Assembly: GCA_003537755.1 (NCBI GenBank) | Contig: DPQS01000060.1 | Coordinates: forward strand, 1 to 22,753 | Reading direction: 5' to 3' | From: Clostridiales bacterium | GTDB lineage: Bacteria > Bacillota > Clostridia > Christensenellales > CAG-314 | Length of the DNA stretch: 22,753 bases | Shown here: positions 1 to 7,591 of the stretch, one piece after another | How positions within the stretch are numbered: position 1 is the first letter of the stretch | How the letters are laid out: every line of letters starts with the position of its first letter | Translations under genes and position numbers: made by a program | The notes under the pieces: model-generated | Databases searched by the model: none | The model's input: the letters and a program-made list of their open reading frames with translations, nothing else | Told to the model about the DNA's origin: nothing

Positions 1-26
1 GGCGCGAGGCATCAGCCGTTCCCATA

Positions 27-57
27 TTGGCAATTCCTCGACGGGACCCCTTATATA
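27..57 (+). promoter_or_regulatory. Possible promoter of argR-recN
   Basis: A TTGGCA box (27-32) is followed 19 bases later by TATATA (52-57). The -35 box matches the sigma-A consensus at 5 of 6 positions; the spacing is slightly long. A small GCCG-CATA-CGGC hairpin (73-84) would lie in the 5' leader. The first 90 bases hold no recognisable gene end: reading frames are open at the window edge, but none resembles a NAD kinase or TlyA C-terminus, which often precede argR. Confidence 0.35.
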
Positions 58-128
58 AATCATTTCACTTCGCCGCATACGGCAATAAAATTTGAACCTA
101 AACACACAAAAAAAGGTACTAATAAATT

Positions 129-578
129 ATGACGAGATCCGCCCGACAATCAAAAATTCTGTCACTTATCGGTGCAAATGCCATCGATACGCAGGAAGAA
201 CTTTGCAACCTTTTGCGCAACGACGGCTTTGTCGTAACGCAGGCAACCGTAAGCCGCGACATCAAGGAACTGGGACTTATCAAAGTGCAGACCGCCGACG
301 GCAGTTACCGCTACGCAACCAAACGTGAGGTTGGCGTGCTGCCGGAAGGACGACTGCTCAACGTGTTTCGCGATGCGGTAGTGTCTGTAGTTGCGGCGGA
401 AAATCTTATCGTTGTCAAGACGGTCGGAGACAGCGCGTACCCTGTGTCGGCTGCCCTTGGACAGTGCAATTTCTCTGAGGTGCTGGGCATTGTTGCCGAC
501 CGAAGCACCGTGCTTGTGGTGTGCGCCTCGGCACGCGACGCCGACAACGTAGCTACGAAAATAAACGGTTTGATGTAA
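129..578 (+). CDS. argR: Arginine repressor ArgR/AhrC family, altered ligand motif
   Basis: The 149-residue product has the usual ArgR length. Residues 1-65 form the winged helix-turn-helix with the family motif ATVSRDIKELG (S42 and R43 contact DNA). Residues 80-149 form the hexamerisation and arginine-binding domain. ArgR normally represses arginine synthesis and activates catabolism by binding ARG boxes as an arginine-loaded hexamer. In canonical members the end of the ligand site reads GTIxGDDT, with two aspartates that contact L-arginine. Here the aligned stretch at 120-127 is GIVADRST, so both aspartates are replaced (R125, S126). Arginine sensing may therefore be lost or changed; that is inference. 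An AAGGT ribosome binding site sits about 10 bases before the ATG. recN starts 15 bases after the stop, so the two are probably co-transcribed, as in many Bacillota. Confidence 0.93.
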   Translation: MTRSARQSKILSLIGANAIDTQEELCNLLRNDGFVVTQATVSRDIKELGLIKVQTADGSYRYATKREVGVLPEGRLLNVFRDAVVSVVAAENLIVVKTVGDSAYPVSAALGQCNFSEVLGIVADRSTVLVVCASARDADNVATKINGLM

Positions 579-593
579 TTTACAGGTGGCGAT

Positions 594-2303
594 ATGTTAA
601 AAAATCTTTCTATCAACAACATTGCACTGATCGACAGCCTCGATTTGCAGTTTGACGGCGGACTGACTGTGCTTTCCGGAGAAACGGGCAGCGGCAAGTC
701 AATCATTATCGACAGTCTCAGTTTTGTGCTGGGTGACCGCGCCGACAAGTCGCTGATTAAGTACGGGACGGATCACGCCGAAGTGACTGCGCTGTTTGAA
801 CTGGACGAAAACGACAACGTGTGCGCCAAACTTGCCGAATACGGCTACGCTGCGGACGACGGATTGTTGCTGTTGTCGCGAAAAATGTCGTTGACGGGTA
901 AAAACGAGATTCGCGTGCAGGGAAAACCAAGCACGCTTGCCATTCTGCGCGACGTCGCAGGGGAACTGGTGGATATCTTCGGACAGGGCGAACACCTTGC
1001 GCTGCTTGACGAAAACAAGCAATTGTCCGTGCTGGACGCGTTTTGCGACTTCGGCGACTTGCAGGACAAGATTGCCGAACTTAAAAAGGAACTTAACGCC
1101 GTTGACAAAGAAATTGCCGAGTTTGGCGGAAACGACGAGGAACGCGAACGTACGCTGGATTTTTTGCGCTACCAGATAAACGAAATAGCGGCGGCAAACC
1201 TGTCGGTAGAGGAAGAAGGCGAGCTGATTGCGTTGCGTAAGCGTATGATGAATGCCGAAAAGATTACACAGGCATTAAATACGGTGGTGCAGAATATCGG
1301 CGGCGACTGCGGCGCGACAAACACTCTTGCCGAAGCGCGCGACGCACTGCGCGGCATTGCCGTCAGCGAACAAAGGGCGGCGGAACTGGAACAGCGTATA
1401 AACGCCGTTTTGCCCGAGATTGCCGATATTGCCGATACATGCGAAACGCTGCTCGGCGAAATGGACTTTTCCGAAGCGGACGCCGACAAAACCGAGGACA
1501 GGCTGGAACTGATTAAAAATCTTAAACGAAAGTACGGTGGAAGCGTTGATGCGGTGCTGGCGTTTTACGCCGAAGCGGTTGAACGTTTTGACAAAATTAC
1601 CCACTCGGAGGAACGCCTTGCCGAACTTACGGCGCAGCGTGCTGAAATTGTCGGAAAGCTGTACAAACTGTGCCTTGCCGTGTCCGACCTGCGCAAAAAG
1701 TGCGCCGCACGCCTTGCCTCCGACGTAATGAAGGAACTTACCGACCTTGGCATGAAAAACACAAAATTCGTAGTGGAGTTTGCCGAGTGTCCGACGATAG
1801 AGACATTTGCAAAGTCTCCGTCTGTTGCATCGTTTGACAAGGTGCGTTTCCTTATGAGCGCAAACCCGGGTGAGCCGCTTAAACCGCTTGCCAAGGTAAT
1901 CAGCGGCGGCGAAATGTCGCGTTTCATGCTGGCTGTCAAAAATATTACCGCGCGTGCCGAACACATACCCACAATGGTGTTTGACGAAATCGACACGGGT
2001 ATCAGCGGCAAAATGGCGCAGATGGTGGCAAACAAACTTGCCAACGTTGCCGCCGACAAAAACTTCGGTTACCAATGCATAGTAATTACCCACCTTCCGC
2101 AGATTGCCGCTATGGCTGATGACAATATGGTAATTTCCAAAGTGGTGGAAAACGACCGCACTCACACCGTAGTGTCGCGTACAACGGACAATGAGCGTGT
2201 ACAGGAAGTGGCTCGTCTGATGGGCGGAAGCGGTGCCGCAAGCGTAGCCGCCGCAAAAGAACTTGTTGCAGAGTGTGACGCATACAAGCGTAAAATTAAA
2301 TGA
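594..2303 (+). CDS. recN: DNA repair protein RecN (SMC-like ATPase)
   Basis: This 569-residue protein has the full length and layout of RecN, which acts early in double-strand-break repair by holding DNA ends for RecA. The N-terminal half-ATPase has the Walker A motif GETGSGKS (29-36). The centre (about 150-370) is charged and coiled-coil-like. The C-terminal half has the ABC-type signature SGGEMSRFMLA (437-447), the Walker B VFDEIDTGISG (D464, E465) and a late H-loop region (ITHLPQIAAMAD). The stretch usually read as HGQHEH near residue 130 is FGQGEH here, a modest change. The ATG at 594 follows a GGTGG-type ribosome binding site. A strong hairpin terminator lies 45 bases past the stop, closing an argR-recN unit. 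Confidence 0.95.
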   Translation: MLKNLSINNIALIDSLDLQFDGGLTVLSGETGSGKSIIIDSLSFVLGDRADKSLIKYGTDHAEVTALFELDENDNVCAKLAEYGYAADDGLLLLSRKMSLTGKNEIRVQGKPSTLAILRDVAGELVDIFGQGEHLALLDENKQLSVLDAFCDFGDLQDKIAELKKELNAVDKEIAEFGGNDEERERTLDFLRYQINEIAAANLSVEEEGELIALRKRMMNAEKITQALNTVVQNIGGDCGATNTLAEARDALRGIAVSEQRAAELEQRINAVLPEIADIADTCETLLGEMDFSEADADKTEDRLELIKNLKRKYGGSVDAVLAFYAEAVERFDKITHSEERLAELTAQRAEIVGKLYKLCLAVSDLRKKCAARLASDVMKELTDLGMKNTKFVVEFAECPTIETFAKSPSVASFDKVRFLMSANPGEPLKPLAKVISGGEMSRFMLAVKNITARAEHIPTMVFDEIDTGISGKMAQMVANKLANVAADKNFGYQCIVITHLPQIAAMADDNMVISKVVENDRTHTVVSRTTDNERVQEVARLMGGSGAASVAAAKELVAECDAYKRKIK

Positions 2304-2347
2304 TTTTGCCTTAAAACTACCGAATTGTATCAAAAAATCTCATTTTG

Positions 2348-2381
2348 TAGACTACTATTACACACATAGTAGTCTATTTTT
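2348..2381 (+). terminator. Rho-independent terminator of recN
   Basis: A perfect 11-bp inverted repeat pairs TAGACTACTAT (2348-2358) with ATAGTAGTCTA (2366-2376) around a 7-base loop. It is followed directly by five T residues. Confidence 0.88.
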
Positions 2382-2605
2382 ATGCTGTTTTGCGATGGGT
2401 GAAGCGTCACAAACTATTTTTTGCTTGTCCGATCGGAGTTTGTCTGCAAAACAATTGGCTGCATTTGTAAGATGCAATTTGTTTGTCGGTATAATAGTTG
2501 TCGTTACGCACAAACTACCGGCATAGGTTTTACATTCGCCGTCACGCACGCAAAACTGTCGGTGACGGAAATGGAAGCCATAGCGAAAAAAGATGTGAGG
2601 AAACA
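2382..2605. other. Intergenic region between recN terminator and spoIVB
   Basis: I see no supportable gene in this stretch. A TATAAT box at 2490-2495 with a weak TTGTAA (2465-2470, 19-base spacing) is the best promoter candidate for spoIVB. It is not a clear match to sporulation sigma-G sites. A GTGAGG ribosome binding site (2595-2600) precedes the ATG at 2606. Confidence 0.5.
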
Positions 2606-3736
2606 ATGAACAAACAAAACATTGCGCGGTTGTTGATGTTGTCGGTACTTGTTGCGGTTGTTGTCGCAAATGTCGGGGCGTTTGTTTCGGACGGCGACAA
2701 TGTTTGTTTTGCCGCCGTTGCTGCGGACAAAGCCGACAACGAATTGCCCCTTGCGGCAAGCGACATAATAGACGATCTCGGCAATCTCGTTGTCGGAACA
2801 AAGCCTGTCACGCCCGGTGAAGAAGTGTATCTCGGCGGCGTCCCATTGGGGCTGACAATTGACGGCAACGGCGTTACGGTGATTGGACTTAACGAATTTT
2901 TTGACGAAAACGGCACCCTGTGTTGTCCCGCGCTGAACGCAGGTCTGCAGATAAACGACGTTATTCTGCAACTTGACGGACGGACGATTTACGGCTCGGC
3001 GAAGTTGTCCGACATCGTGCTTGCTTCGGGCGGCAACACACTGGACGTGGTTTACTCGCGCGACGGCGAAAAGCACACGGCGCAAATTGTACCCAAGCGC
3101 GATCTTACGGCAGGCAATTACCGCATCGGTCTGTGGACAAGGGACTCGTCCTGCGGGATAGGCACCCTTACCTACATTCGCAAAAATCTTAATTTCGGCT
3201 GCCTCGGACATCCCATTACCGACAACCGCGGCAACGTCGTAGTCTGCAAAAACGGCGGTGTTTTTGTCTGTGACATCAATGGTGTCGAACCCGGGCGTGC
3301 GGGCGCGGCAGGCGAACTTCGCGGCACAATAGGCTACGACAAACGTCTCGGCAGCATTTACGCCAACAATAAGTACGGCGTTTACGGCAGTTTCGACCGT
3401 TTGCCCGACTTCGCCAACACCGCGATAGAAGTTGCCGACCCTTCGGAAGTTACGCCGGGGTATGCCAACATTTACTGCACTCTGGACGGCGGCAAGCGTG
3501 AAAAATTCGACATAGAAATAATCAAAGCCAACCGTCAGACTTCGTGCGACGACAAAGGGATAGTGTTCCGCGTAACGGACAAGGATTTGCTTGCTCGCAC
3601 GGGCGGTATAGTGCAGGGTATGAGCGGTAGCCCCATAGTGCAAAACGGCAAACTTGTCGCGGCGGTAACGCACGTGTTTGTAAGCAAGCCTGCAAGCGGC
3701 TACGGCATTTATGCAAAGTGGATGTTGACCAACTGA
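2606..3736 (+). CDS. spoIVB: SpoIVB-type serine peptidase (family S55, PDZ domain)
   Basis: The ATG at 2606 is chosen because GTGAGG lies just upstream and a hydrophobic membrane anchor follows at once (residues 8-28); an in-frame extension to 2498 lacks both. The 376-residue product has a PDZ-like domain (about 90-165, with GLQINDVILQLDGR) and the S55 peptidase domain. The catalytic triad can be aligned with B. subtilis SpoIVB H236/D363/S378 as H202 (GCLGHPITD), D325 (RVTDKD) and S340 (QGMSGSP). The C-terminus AAVTHVF...GYGI is typical of the family. SpoIVB is made in the forespore, crosses to the intermembrane space and triggers pro-sigma-K processing. The classical neighbour spo0A is absent; the next gene is a small membrane protein. 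Whether this strain sporulates cannot be told from the window. Confidence 0.9.
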   Translation: MNKQNIARLLMLSVLVAVVVANVGAFVSDGDNVCFAAVAADKADNELPLAASDIIDDLGNLVVGTKPVTPGEEVYLGGVPLGLTIDGNGVTVIGLNEFFDENGTLCCPALNAGLQINDVILQLDGRTIYGSAKLSDIVLASGGNTLDVVYSRDGEKHTAQIVPKRDLTAGNYRIGLWTRDSSCGIGTLTYIRKNLNFGCLGHPITDNRGNVVVCKNGGVFVCDINGVEPGRAGAAGELRGTIGYDKRLGSIYANNKYGVYGSFDRLPDFANTAIEVADPSEVTPGYANIYCTLDGGKREKFDIEIIKANRQTSCDDKGIVFRVTDKDLLARTGGIVQGMSGSPIVQNGKLVAAVTHVFVSKPASGYGIYAKWMLTN

Positions 3737-3804
3737 CTAATGTAATCGTCTGCCCATGTCTTGCAATGTCACAATTCGACGTGTACTTAAACGGACTTTT
3801 TCTG

Positions 3805-3812
3805 CATATAAT
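3805..3812 (+). promoter_or_regulatory. -10-like box touching the start of the membrane-protein gene
   Basis: CATATAAT at 3805-3812 contains a perfect TATAAT (3807-3812) and also resembles the sigma-E -10 element CATACAAT with one mismatch. It lies only 6 bases before the ATG at 3818, so transcription from it would give a nearly leaderless message. No good -35 of either type is present. Confidence 0.3.
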
Positions 3813-3817
3813 GCGGT

Positions 3818-4390
3818 ATGAAAAAGTCTGTTTTGTACTTTTGCGAGGAACTGTTTGCACGCGCGCGTCGTAACGGCTTCGCAACCGTACTGCTTGCCGC
3901 GCTGGCAGTGGCAGGCGTTGTGGTCGGCGTAGTGCTGTATCGTATGCCGTCGGCTTTATGGTGGCAGTGCAATCGGTACGCCTTTGCGGAAAAACTGCTT
4001 TACGGCGGTTTCGTTGCTTTGCTGTTTGGCTTACTGTTGCCATCTGCGCTTCTGTGCGCTATTGCCGTTGTGGGGCTTTTCGGCAGATGGTTTCGCGTCT
4101 TGTGGTATGTTGCGACATTTTTTTGCGGACTTTACGTCAGCGCGGCAATTTGCGCAATCGCTCAGATCTCCGTCGTCACCTGCTTTCTGTACGCGCTGTT
4201 GTGGGCAGCGGAAGAGATTGTCTGTTGCCTGGTTTTGTTTGTGTGGTGCGTTGACGAACAACCCTGCGGCTTCGACCCGAAATCGGCAATGTGGTGCGCC
4301 AAACCTGTACTTTGTGCATACTTTGTGCTGTTTTTGGCGAAGATTGTACTTATTTTTGTTGTTTTGCGTACAATTATCGGGTTAATTTGA
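3818..4390 (+). CDS. Multi-pass membrane protein, possible diverged SpoIIM
   Basis: I do not recognise this 190-residue protein with certainty. It has a short basic cytoplasmic N-terminus (MKKSVLYFCEELFARARRNG) and then four or five hydrophobic segments, the first ending in VAGVVVGVVL. SpoIIM (about 210 residues, five segments) starts the same way, with a charged tail and a first helix ending in a G-x-x-x-G-type motif. In Bacillus, spoIIM lies just upstream of fur-xerD-deoB, and here deoB is the next gene, which supports the idea. SpoIIM is part of the DMP peptidoglycan-degrading complex in engulfment. The protein is unusually rich in cysteine for a membrane protein. No ribosome binding site is visible before the ATG. 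The call rests on layout and neighbourhood, not on clear sequence identity. Confidence 0.45.
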   Translation: MKKSVLYFCEELFARARRNGFATVLLAALAVAGVVVGVVLYRMPSALWWQCNRYAFAEKLLYGGFVALLFGLLLPSALLCAIAVVGLFGRWFRVLWYVATFFCGLYVSAAICAIAQISVVTCFLYALLWAAEEIVCCLVLFVWCVDEQPCGFDPKSAMWCAKPVLCAYFVLFLAKIVLIFVVLRTIIGLI

Positions 4391-4419
4391 TTGTTAAAAC
4401 CGCCGATGTTTGGTATAAT
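4391..4419 (+). promoter_or_regulatory. Sigma-A promoter of deoB
   Basis: TTGTTA (4391-4396) and a perfect TATAAT (4414-4419) are separated by exactly 17 bases. The predicted start near 4426 gives a leader of about 65 bases before the deoB ATG. Confidence 0.75.
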
Positions 4420-4492
4420 ATAGGCACTTGGAAGCACGTACCATTTGTGCAAAGAGGATTTGCAACATCGAGTGGGACAAGCGAGGTAAACA

Positions 4493-5641
4493 ATGAGAGC
4501 ATTTATTCTTGTAATTGACGGATTTGGTATCGGCGCAATGCCCGACTGTAAATTGTTTGGGGATTACGGTGCCAACACGCTCAAAAACATTCGCAATGCC
4601 TACGACCTTAATTTGGCGACTTTGGCTGACATGGGATTGTACAACATTGACGGCACTTACAACGAGGACCGTCAGCCGAGCGCCGCTTACGCGCGCCTTG
4701 AGGAACTCAGCAAGGGCAAGGATACGACGGTCGGTCACTGGGAAATGGCAGGCGTAATTACCGAAAAGCCTTTCCCTACCTTCCCCAACGGCTTCCCGAA
4801 AGAGTTTATGGCTCGTCTCGAAAAGGAATGCGGCACCAAGTTTTTGTGCAACAAGCCTTACAGCGGCACGGAAGTAATCAAAGATTATGGTGAGGAACAC
4901 CTTGCCACGGGTTACCCGATTATTTACACTTCGGCGGACAGCGTACTGCAGATTGCAACTCACAGCGATCGCTACACGCTGGAACAGTTGTACGACATGT
5001 GCGAAAAGGCTCGCGCGTTGTGTACCGGCAAATATGCGGTGGGGCGCGTTATCGCACGTCCGTTTACAGGGGAATATCCCTTTACGCGTACAGCCGACCG
5101 CAAGGACTTTTCGCTTGACCCGACGGGCGTAACCATTCTCGACGAGGTTAAGGCGGCAGGTCTGCAAAGCGTGGCTGTCGGCAAAATCGAGTACATCTTC
5201 AACGGTCGGGGAATTACGCGCAGTATTCACACGCACAGCAACCTCGAGGGGCTCAACGTAACCATCGACATCGCCAAGGAAAACTTTGACGGACTTGTGT
5301 TTGTAAACCTTGTGGATACCGACATGAAATACGGTCACCGCAGAGACGTGTTCGGCTACGCAGAGGCGTTGGAAGAAATCGACGGCAAAGTTGCGGAACT
5401 GATTAAGTATCTGAAGTACGACGACGTAGTGTACATCACGGGCGACCACGGTTGCGACCCGACACATAAGGCGCACACCGACCACACGCGCGAATACACG
5501 CCGCTTCTTGTGTACGGAACGGAAGTGGTACCCACAAACCTCGGCACAATCAAAGGCTTTGACGTTATTGCCGACACCATCCGCGAACAACTTGACATCG
5601 GCGTAGGGGCAAAATCCGTCTGGGAAAAGATCACACGCTGA
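4493..5641 (+). CDS. deoB: Phosphopentomutase
   Basis: The 382-residue protein is a full-length member of the alkaline-phosphatase-fold phosphopentomutases. It interconverts ribose 1-phosphate and ribose 5-phosphate (and the deoxy forms), feeding nucleoside salvage into the pentose phosphate pathway. The N-terminal motif VIDGFGIGAMPD carries metal ligand D9. KDTTVGHWEMAG (76-87) contains the conserved threonine (T78) that is phosphorylated in the family. CNKPYSGTEVI and GYPIIYTSADSVLQIA are family signatures. Metal-binding candidates are D277 and H282 (DTDMKYGH) and D318 and H319 (GDHG), followed by TDHTREYTPLL. A GAGG ribosome binding site precedes the ATG. It has its own promoter and terminator, so it is likely a single-gene unit. 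No purine nucleoside phosphorylase gene follows, unlike in Bacillus. Confidence 0.96.
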   Translation: MRAFILVIDGFGIGAMPDCKLFGDYGANTLKNIRNAYDLNLATLADMGLYNIDGTYNEDRQPSAAYARLEELSKGKDTTVGHWEMAGVITEKPFPTFPNGFPKEFMARLEKECGTKFLCNKPYSGTEVIKDYGEEHLATGYPIIYTSADSVLQIATHSDRYTLEQLYDMCEKARALCTGKYAVGRVIARPFTGEYPFTRTADRKDFSLDPTGVTILDEVKAAGLQSVAVGKIEYIFNGRGITRSIHTHSNLEGLNVTIDIAKENFDGLVFVNLVDTDMKYGHRRDVFGYAEALEEIDGKVAELIKYLKYDDVVYITGDHGCDPTHKAHTDHTREYTPLLVYGTEVVPTNLGTIKGFDVIADTIREQLDIGVGAKSVWEKITR

Positions 5642-5798
5642 CAATGGCAATTGATGCCCGCGTATTGCCGCCGACGTTAACGCGAAACGTGTCGGAACGA
5701 AAAGTTTATCTATGGCGACATTGAAAAATATTTTTCACGTGCGGGTGACTGTGTAAGTACTTTTTCGCAGTGAGAGCAAAACAAAATTTATAATAAAG
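5642..5798. other. Long 3' region after deoB with dyad symmetry
   Basis: There is no gene here. It contains an imperfect hairpin (CCGACGTT pairing with AACGTGTCGG, about 5672-5695) and a perfect 16-bp palindrome at 5722-5737. It probably forms a long deoB 3' untranslated region ending at the terminator that follows. Confidence 0.5.
5722..5737. repeat. Perfect 16-bp A/T-rich palindrome
   Basis: TGAAAAAT is followed directly by ATTTTTCA, its exact reverse complement. It could be an operator for an unidentified dimeric regulator. It lies 138 bases upstream of the lysR promoter -10, beyond the deoB terminator. Confidence 0.55.
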
Positions 5799-5830
5799 AA
5801 GGGTCGAAAGCGTTATTTCGACCTTTTTTT
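5799..5830 (+). terminator. Rho-independent terminator of deoB
   Basis: GGTCGAAA (5802-5809) pairs perfectly with TTTCGACC (5816-5823) around a 6-base loop. Seven T residues follow (5824-5830) and A residues flank the left arm. Confidence 0.92.
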
Positions 5831-5851
5831 GTTTTCATGGTGCAAAATCGG

Positions 5852-5880
5852 TTGAAAAATAATTAAGGTTTTGCTATAAT
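5852..5880 (+). promoter_or_regulatory. Sigma-A promoter of lysR-ppa
   Basis: TTGAAA (5852-5857), a 17-base spacer and a perfect TATAAT (5875-5880) make this the best promoter in the window. It leaves a leader of about 80 bases. Confidence 0.85.
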
Positions 5881-5970
5881 ACTATAGATAAAACTTGTGG
5901 AACTTTGAATTTTACAGGTTTGGTGAAGGAAAGACCGCGCGGTGGCAAGTCGCGACGGAAGGAGTAACAA

Positions 5971-6846
5971 ATGAAGTTGTTGCAAATGAAGTATTTTCAG
6001 ACGGTATGTCGCTACGGAAGCATTACCAAGGCGGCAGAAGAAATGTTTGTCAGTCAGCCGACAATTTCCTTTTGCATAAAGGAACTTGAAAACGAGTTTG
6101 GCGTGCGCCTGTTTCACCGCAGACACAACCGCCTGCAACTCACCGTCGAAGGCTCGTATTTTCTGGACAAAGTAAATTACATTTTGCAGTCCGTGGACGC
6201 GCTTGCCGTGCAGATGAAAAACATGGGAAACAACCGCAACCATGTAAAAGTTGCCGTGCCTGCCATGATAAGCACTTTTTTGTGCCCGAAAATCTTCAAC
6301 GAATACAACAAACTGTACCCAGACGTGGAACTGGAAATGCTGGAAACAGGCTCGTTGCAGGTGCGCAAACTGGTAGACGCAAGTTCGGTTGACCTCGGCA
6401 TTACCATTCTTGACGAAATGGTGGAAGACACCTACAACGAGTTGCCGCTTGTTTCGACGGAACTTGTATTTTGCGTAAGCCGCACGCACCACATGGCGGA
6501 TCGCAAACAGATTTCCTTCAAGGAACTTGCCAACGAACACATTATACTGTTCAAGGCGGACAGTTACCAGAACATCTTCATCAAAAAAGCGTTTTCCGAC
6601 GCCGGCGTAGAACCAAACATTCAGTTGTATTCTTCGCAGTTGTACACAATCAAGAAGTTTCTCGGTTACGGCACTGCAGGGGCGTTTTTGTACCGTCAGG
6701 TTGCGGAAATGGACAACGACCTTGTGTGCATACCGCTGGAAAACCCCATTTATCAGCAAATTGCTCTAATTTGGACGAAGAACGGCAGTTTGTATTCCGA
6801 CTCGGAAAACTTTATTCAGTTTGCAAAACAGTTGAAACTCGACTGA
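5971..6846 (+). CDS. LysR-family transcriptional regulator
   Basis: The 291-residue product has the standard LysR layout. Residues 1-60 form the N-terminal winged helix-turn-helix, with the signature GSITKAAEEMFVSQPTIS and ELENEFGVRLFHRR. A linker helix follows, then a periplasmic-binding-protein-like effector domain (about 90-291) with the usual TGSLQVRKLVD and DLGITI segments. The ligand cannot be deduced. An AAGGAG ribosome binding site lies at the right distance from the ATG. A good sigma-A promoter precedes it, and an inorganic pyrophosphatase gene begins 30 bases after its stop with no terminator between, so the two are probably one transcript. LysR proteins usually also control a divergent gene, but none is present here. 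Confidence 0.93.
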   Translation: MKLLQMKYFQTVCRYGSITKAAEEMFVSQPTISFCIKELENEFGVRLFHRRHNRLQLTVEGSYFLDKVNYILQSVDALAVQMKNMGNNRNHVKVAVPAMISTFLCPKIFNEYNKLYPDVELEMLETGSLQVRKLVDASSVDLGITILDEMVEDTYNELPLVSTELVFCVSRTHHMADRKQISFKELANEHIILFKADSYQNIFIKKAFSDAGVEPNIQLYSSQLYTIKKFLGYGTAGAFLYRQVAEMDNDLVCIPLENPIYQQIALIWTKNGSLYSDSENFIQFAKQLKLD

Positions 6847-6876
6847 CCTAAAATAACCAAAAGGAGTGTATTACAA

Positions 6877-7413
6877 ATGAATATCTGGCACAACATTGCG
6901 CGAAACAGAATTAACGCAAACGATTTTTATGCCGTGGTGGAAATTACCAAGGGCAGTAAAATGAAGTACGAACTCGACAAGGAAACGGGCTTGCTTGTGC
7001 TGGACAGAATTTTGTATACAAGCACGCATTATCCTGCCAACTACGGGTTTATTCCGCGCACGCTTGCCGACGACGGCGACCCGATGGACGTGTTGGTGCT
7101 CAGCAGTGAACCTCTGTTGCCCATGAGCCTTGTGCGTTGCTACCCGATTGGTGTAATCACCATGGTGGACAACGGCAAGCGCGACGAAAAAATTATCGCT
7201 ATACCTTTCAACGACCCGACGTACAACAACTACAAGTCCATCACCGAGTTGCCCGGACACATTTTTGAGGAAATGCAACATTTCTTCCGCGTGTACAAGG
7301 AATTGGAAAACAAGCCGACCAGCGTTTCGGAAGTTGACGACCACGAAGTTGCCATAGATGTAGTGCAGAAGTCTATCGACGAATACATCGACAAAATTTT
7401 GAGTAAGCAATAG
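6877..7413 (+). CDS. ppa: Inorganic pyrophosphatase, family I
   Basis: The 178-residue protein is a family I soluble pyrophosphatase, which hydrolyses diphosphate to two phosphates in the cytoplasm and so drives biosynthetic reactions. The signature DDGDPMDVLVL (65-75) supplies the metal-binding aspartates D66 and D71. E22, K30 and E32 (VEITKGSKMKYELDK) and D103 (GKRDEKI) fit the remaining active-site positions known from the E. coli enzyme. Its length matches the bacterial family. Many Clostridia use family II or membrane pyrophosphatases instead, so a family I enzyme is mildly informative. It shares a transcript with the upstream lysR, and a small GGGG-AAA-CCCC hairpin plus four T residues follows. 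Confidence 0.96.
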   Translation: MNIWHNIARNRINANDFYAVVEITKGSKMKYELDKETGLLVLDRILYTSTHYPANYGFIPRTLADDGDPMDVLVLSSEPLLPMSLVRCYPIGVITMVDNGKRDEKIIAIPFNDPTYNNYKSITELPGHIFEEMQHFFRVYKELENKPTSVSEVDDHEVAIDVVQKSIDEYIDKILSKQ

Positions 7414-7429
7414 GCTTTGAAAAATTACG

Positions 7430-7444
7430 GGGGAAACCCCTTTT
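7430..7444 (+). terminator. Weak terminator after ppa
   Basis: GGGG (7430-7433), loop AAA, CCCC (7437-7440), then TTTT. The stem is short, so read-through to the stronger hairpin at 7554-7591 is likely. Confidence 0.45.
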
Positions 7445-7553
7445 CTGCGAAAAGTGTTTCTTTTATTTCCATTAGCCATTTTCGTCTGTTTGTATGCATA
7501 GAATGCAAGATGTTGTATGAAATTAAGGTTGCCGCAGGTATCTCAAGATAGCA

Positions 7554-7591
7554 AAAACCCCGATCGGGATTGTCAATTCCGTCGGGGTTTT
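7554..7591. terminator. Strong bidirectional terminator
   Basis: AAAACCCCGATCGG (7554-7567) pairs with CCGTCGGGGTTTT (7579-7591) with one bulged T. A residues on one side and T residues on the other let it work on both strands. It overlaps the stop codon of the minus-strand recombinase remnant (7590-7592), so it can end that transcript and the lysR-ppa transcript. Confidence 0.88.

Noticed and set aside
1..128. Tail of an upstream gene such as NAD kinase or tlyA
   Set aside because: Frames open at the window edge end at several places, but none of the short peptides resembles those C-termini.
1275..2333. Long minus-strand open frame opposite recN (352 codons)
   Set aside because: It is an antisense shadow of a clear recN gene caused by its codon pattern. 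It has no recognisable domain; similar antisense frames lie opposite spoIVB (2504-3673) and deoB (4394-5650).
2498..2605. 36-codon N-terminal extension of SpoIVB
   Set aside because: It has no ribosome binding site, it would place charged residues before the membrane anchor, and the ATG at 2606 has a good site.
5764..5794. Promoter-like TTCGCA...TATAAT before the deoB terminator
   Set aside because: The -35 is poor and the spacing is 19 bases. The transcript would be only about 35 bases long before the terminator, so a small RNA gene is not supported.
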